From positions 36,224 through 100,223 of the forward strand of contig JARYLR010000002.1 in NCBI GenBank assembly GCA_029907545.1: a stretch of 64,000 nt of DNA, in the 5' to 3' direction. The position numbers and the translations under genes are program-made. This document shows positions 61,744 through 64,000 of this stretch, one piece after another. The notes below the pieces were generated by a model that made no database searches, was not told the origin of the DNA, and was given only the letters and a program-made list of their open reading frames with translations. The stretch comes from Candidatus Bathyarchaeota archaeon (GTDB lineage: Archaea; Thermoproteota; Bathyarchaeia; Bathyarchaeales; Bathycorpusculaceae). Every line of letters begins with the position of its first letter. The first letter of the stretch is position 1.

Positions 61744-64000
61744 CTAGGCTTTAAGCTGCTTCCTCAAGGTGTCTTCTGCTTTCTTGATTGCTAATGCCCG
61801 TTTTTCAACTCTTGTTCCTCCGCCCTGAGCAAAATTGGCCTTTCCTCCGCCGCCTCCACCAATGACCGCCGAAGATTCCTTAACTATCTCGCCCGCGTCT
61901 ACACCTTTCTCTAAAGCAGTTTTTCCCGCTACAACTATAATCCGTGCGTTTTTGTCATCAGCCGCGCTGAAAAGCGCTACAGCCGTGTCATCTCTTTTTA
62001 CTATTTCATTCGCGGTCTGAATCATAAGATCTACATCGATGCTTTCTTTGAAATCACGCTTTACAATCTTCACGCCATCTACTTCTTCGACGCCCTCGGC
62101 TTCTTTGGTCTCTAGGCTTCTGCTTTCACGTTCTGCCAGATCCTTCAGCAGCCTTCTTTTCTCAGCATTAGCTTCCTTCAACTCTTTAACAAGCTTCTCC
62201 GCAGTCTTGTTCAGCTTGTCAATAGGCGCGTTCAACGTCTCAGCAAGCTTCCAGACAAGCCGCTCAGTGCTCTGAACCGCCTTGACCGCCGAGATTCCAG
62301 TGGAATAGGTTAGCCGCTCCACGCCGTCTTGCACTCGCTCAGTGTGAATGATCTTAATGAACTCTATCTCACCCGTGTTCGCAAGATGAGTGCCAGCACA
62401 TGCCTCAACATCCCAGTCTCCTGCCCTAACCACGCGGATTTCCTTGCCAGGCACCGCTCCACCCTGATATAGCCTGAAGCCGTAGAGGCGTTCAGCCTCG
62501 TTCCGCGGCATCCACTTGGCTTCCACAGGAATGTTGTGCATTATCGCCATGTTTGCCAGGGTCTCTATCTTATGTATCTCTTCTAGGCTTAGTCGCCGGT
62601 GATGGGAAATGTCAAGCCTAGAGCTTTCGACACCTTTCTGCGTGCCATACTGCCAGACATGGTTTCCCAGAACTCGCTTCGCGGCTCCGCCGATGACGTG
62701 GGTTGCCGTGTGGTTTTTCATGAGGCTATAGCGCTTCTCCCAGTCAATCGAGCCCTTAACCATTGAGCCCTCTTTCGGAGCCGAGCCCTTCACCTTGTGG
62801 ACAATTACCTTGCTGATTTTCTGAGCGTCAACAACCTCGATCCTGTTTTTGCCAAAGGATAAATGTCCGGTATCTGCCGGTTGACCTCCGCCTTCCGGAT
62901 AGAAGCATGTCTGATCGAGAACGACGTACTCGCCCTCTATAACTTTGAGTGTTTTAGCTTGGAACTCCTTCATGTACTGGTCTTCGTAGTAGAGGAGCTT
63001 TGTCTCTGGAAGTCCCTTTACAGCCTCCTCTAGCCATTCTTCGGTATTCTCATCTTCCACGGGTTTGCTTACCTGCTCATGTTTCTTCGCTATCAACGCG
63101 TAAAAGTTGTCTGGGATTGCGACTTCCAAATTCTCTTTTTCAGCAACCTGCTTCACGATTTCGGGAGGAAGCCCATGAGAGTCATAAAGCTCTACTAAAG
63201 TCTCTGCGGGAATCTCTCTTTTCCCTCCCGCTTTTAGGTCAGCGGAGATACGCTTCACCATTCCTTCACCGCGGGTGATGGTTTCGCCGAACTTCTCTTC
63301 CTCAACTTTAACAAGCTCGATGATTTCGCCATGCATCTCTTTGAGGTGTGGAAAATCCTTCGACCACAAAGCTATCTGCATGTCCACAATGTCATATAGC
63401 CTGCTCTGAATGCCAAGCATTTTCAGCAGCCTGTAGACTCGGCGAAAGATAAGTCTCGCCAAGTAGCCTTCCTGAATGTTTGACGGCACAACTCCCTCTG
63501 ACAATATGAAGCACAAGCATTTCGTGTGGTCCGCAACTGCAAACGCGTTTTCTAATGGAACAAGAAGCCTGTCCAACTCATCTGCATCCATACCCACGAG
63601 AGCTGCTTCTTTTCTTCTAGTCTCTGTCCTGCTTGCCATCTTGTCCAAATTCACCAAGCCCGACGCTTTTGCAACTTTCTCCATCAAGCTTCCGTCAGGC
63701 TCAGCTATCTCAGCCATCTCGAAGATTTTTTCAAGCAGGTTCCCATATATGGCGTGAAAGCCGCTGACGCATCCCTGAGAAAGCCAAGCGTAGCGGTCAA
63801 TGCCGTAGCCGGTGTCAACAGTCCTTATGGGAAGCTTGACAAATTCGCTGTCAATTACCTTGTACTGCATGAAGACCAGCGTGGCAATCTCCAGCCCCCT
63901 GATGATTGACTCCACGCATGGACCAGCGTTGCCGCCGCCAGACCAGACTTCTTCCTTGTAGACAATCTCCTCAGGCTTCACTTTCAGGTTCTCTGTGACC
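61744..64000 (-). CDS. alaS: Alanine--tRNA ligase (5' end outside window)
   Basis: At least 752 residues, open at the window edge. E-E-V-W-S-G-G-G-N-A-G-P is the archaeal AlaRS core; the editing domain has N-H-T-A-T-H-V and C-A-G-T-H-L zinc-type motifs; the C-terminal domain has G-G-G-G-G-G-K-A-N-F-A-Q-G. It charges tRNA-Ala and removes Ser. The first GTG inside the window (63981) is internal. The stop is 55 bases from the convergent MGMT-like gene. Confidence 0.92.
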   Translation of the reverse strand, partial: VTENLKVKPEEIVYKEEVWSGGGNAGPCVESIIRGLEIATLVFMQYKVIDSEFVKLPIRTVDTGYGIDRYAWLSQGCVSGFHAIYGNLLEKIFEMAEIAEPDGSLMEKVAKASGLVNLDKMASRTETRRKEAALVGMDADELDRLLVPLENAFAVADHTKCLCFILSEGVVPSNIQEGYLARLIFRRVYRLLKMLGIQSRLYDIVDMQIALWSKDFPHLKEMHGEIIELVKVEEEKFGETITRGEGMVKRISADLKAGGKREIPAETLVELYDSHGLPPEIVKQVAEKENLEVAIPDNFYALIAKKHEQVSKPVEDENTEEWLEEAVKGLPETKLLYYEDQYMKEFQAKTLKVIEGEYVVLDQTCFYPEGGGQPADTGHLSFGKNRIEVVDAQKISKVIVHKVKGSAPKEGSMVKGSIDWEKRYSLMKNHTATHVIGGAAKRVLGNHVWQYGTQKGVESSRLDISHHRRLSLEEIHKIETLANMAIMHNIPVEAKWMPRNEAERLYGFRLYQGGAVPGKEIRVVRAGDWDVEACAGTHLANTGEIEFIKIIHTERVQDGVERLTYSTGISAVKAVQSTERLVWKLAETLNAPIDKLNKTAEKLVKELKEANAEKRRLLKDLAERESRSLETKEAEGVEEVDGVKIVKRDFKESIDVDLMIQTANEIVKRDDTAVALFSAADDKNARIIVVAGKTALEKGVDAGEIVKESSAVIGGGGGGKANFAQGGGTRVEKRALAIKKAEDTLRKQLKA

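Noticed and set aside
1..64000. CRISPR arrays, transposons, prophage or plasmid genes
   Set aside because: No regularly spaced repeats, transposase, integrase or phage structural genes were seen.

Overview
The window looks like a chromosomal segment of a TACK-type archaeon, most probably Bathyarchaeia (Bathyarchaeota/MCG). It carries archaeal TATA-binding proteins, aEF-2, pelota, deoxyhypusine synthase, archaeal DnaG, a family B DNA polymerase, archaeal RNase P RNA and an intron-containing tRNA-Trp. Cren7-like small basic proteins and a DUF1512 protein point to the TACK side. The lineage is inferred from family recognition by eye. Most of the window is single-copy housekeeping DNA. I see no CRISPR array, prophage or insertion sequence.

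Layout. 0-9.2 kb: partial radical SAM (photolyase-like), RimI acetyltransferase, LarA-like protein, metallo-hydrolase, pyrE, first TBP, type I signal peptidase, two tandem zinc-ribbon/Cren7-like proteins, and an Lhr-type helicase whose frame breaks at an A-run. 9.2-16.6 kb: envelope-type genes, a small HTH/coiled-coil/bactofilin-like operon, and a tail-to-tail scar joining a truncated ABC ATPase to a truncated LysO half. 16.6-25.2 kb: afpA-isf flavoprotein pair, EF-2, broken Lrp gene, GlpX phosphatase, dipeptide epimerase, ABC-2 exporter. 25.4-29.5 kb: grpE-dnaK-dnaJ. 29.6-32.1 kb: small genes and a broken HTH-membrane regulator. 32.2-32.8 kb: tRNA-Trp with two predicted introns, divergent from a 5S rRNA gene. 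32.8-48 kb: DUF1512, map, trpS, pheS-pheT, dys and unknown genes. 49-49.8 kb: a decayed Cys-rich gene and the RNase P RNA gene. 49.9-61.7 kb: AK6-like kinase, tRNA thiolase, second TBP, pelota, polB, dnaG, TOPRIM protein, tyrS, a structured non-coding stretch and an MGMT-like protein. The window ends inside alaS.

Functionally it is rich in information-processing genes: four aminoacyl-tRNA synthetases plus the tRNA-Trp that one of them charges, replication (polB, dnaG), transcription (two TBPs), RNA maturation (RNase P) and surveillance (pelota). A bacterial-type Hsp70 set sits among them.

The most notable observations are: a DNA polymerase B with intact polymerase motifs but destroyed exonuclease motifs; a DnaK whose phosphate-loop-2 Asp is Ser; a tRNA-Trp gene with two introns, one of them complementary to its own anticodon arm; two adjacent zinc-ribbon proteins resembling Cren7; genes with no ATG/GTG/TTG at the expected start (dnaG, a methyltransferase, a 444+ aa unknown); and several single-base frameshifts, some at homopolymers, which may be assembly error or real decay.
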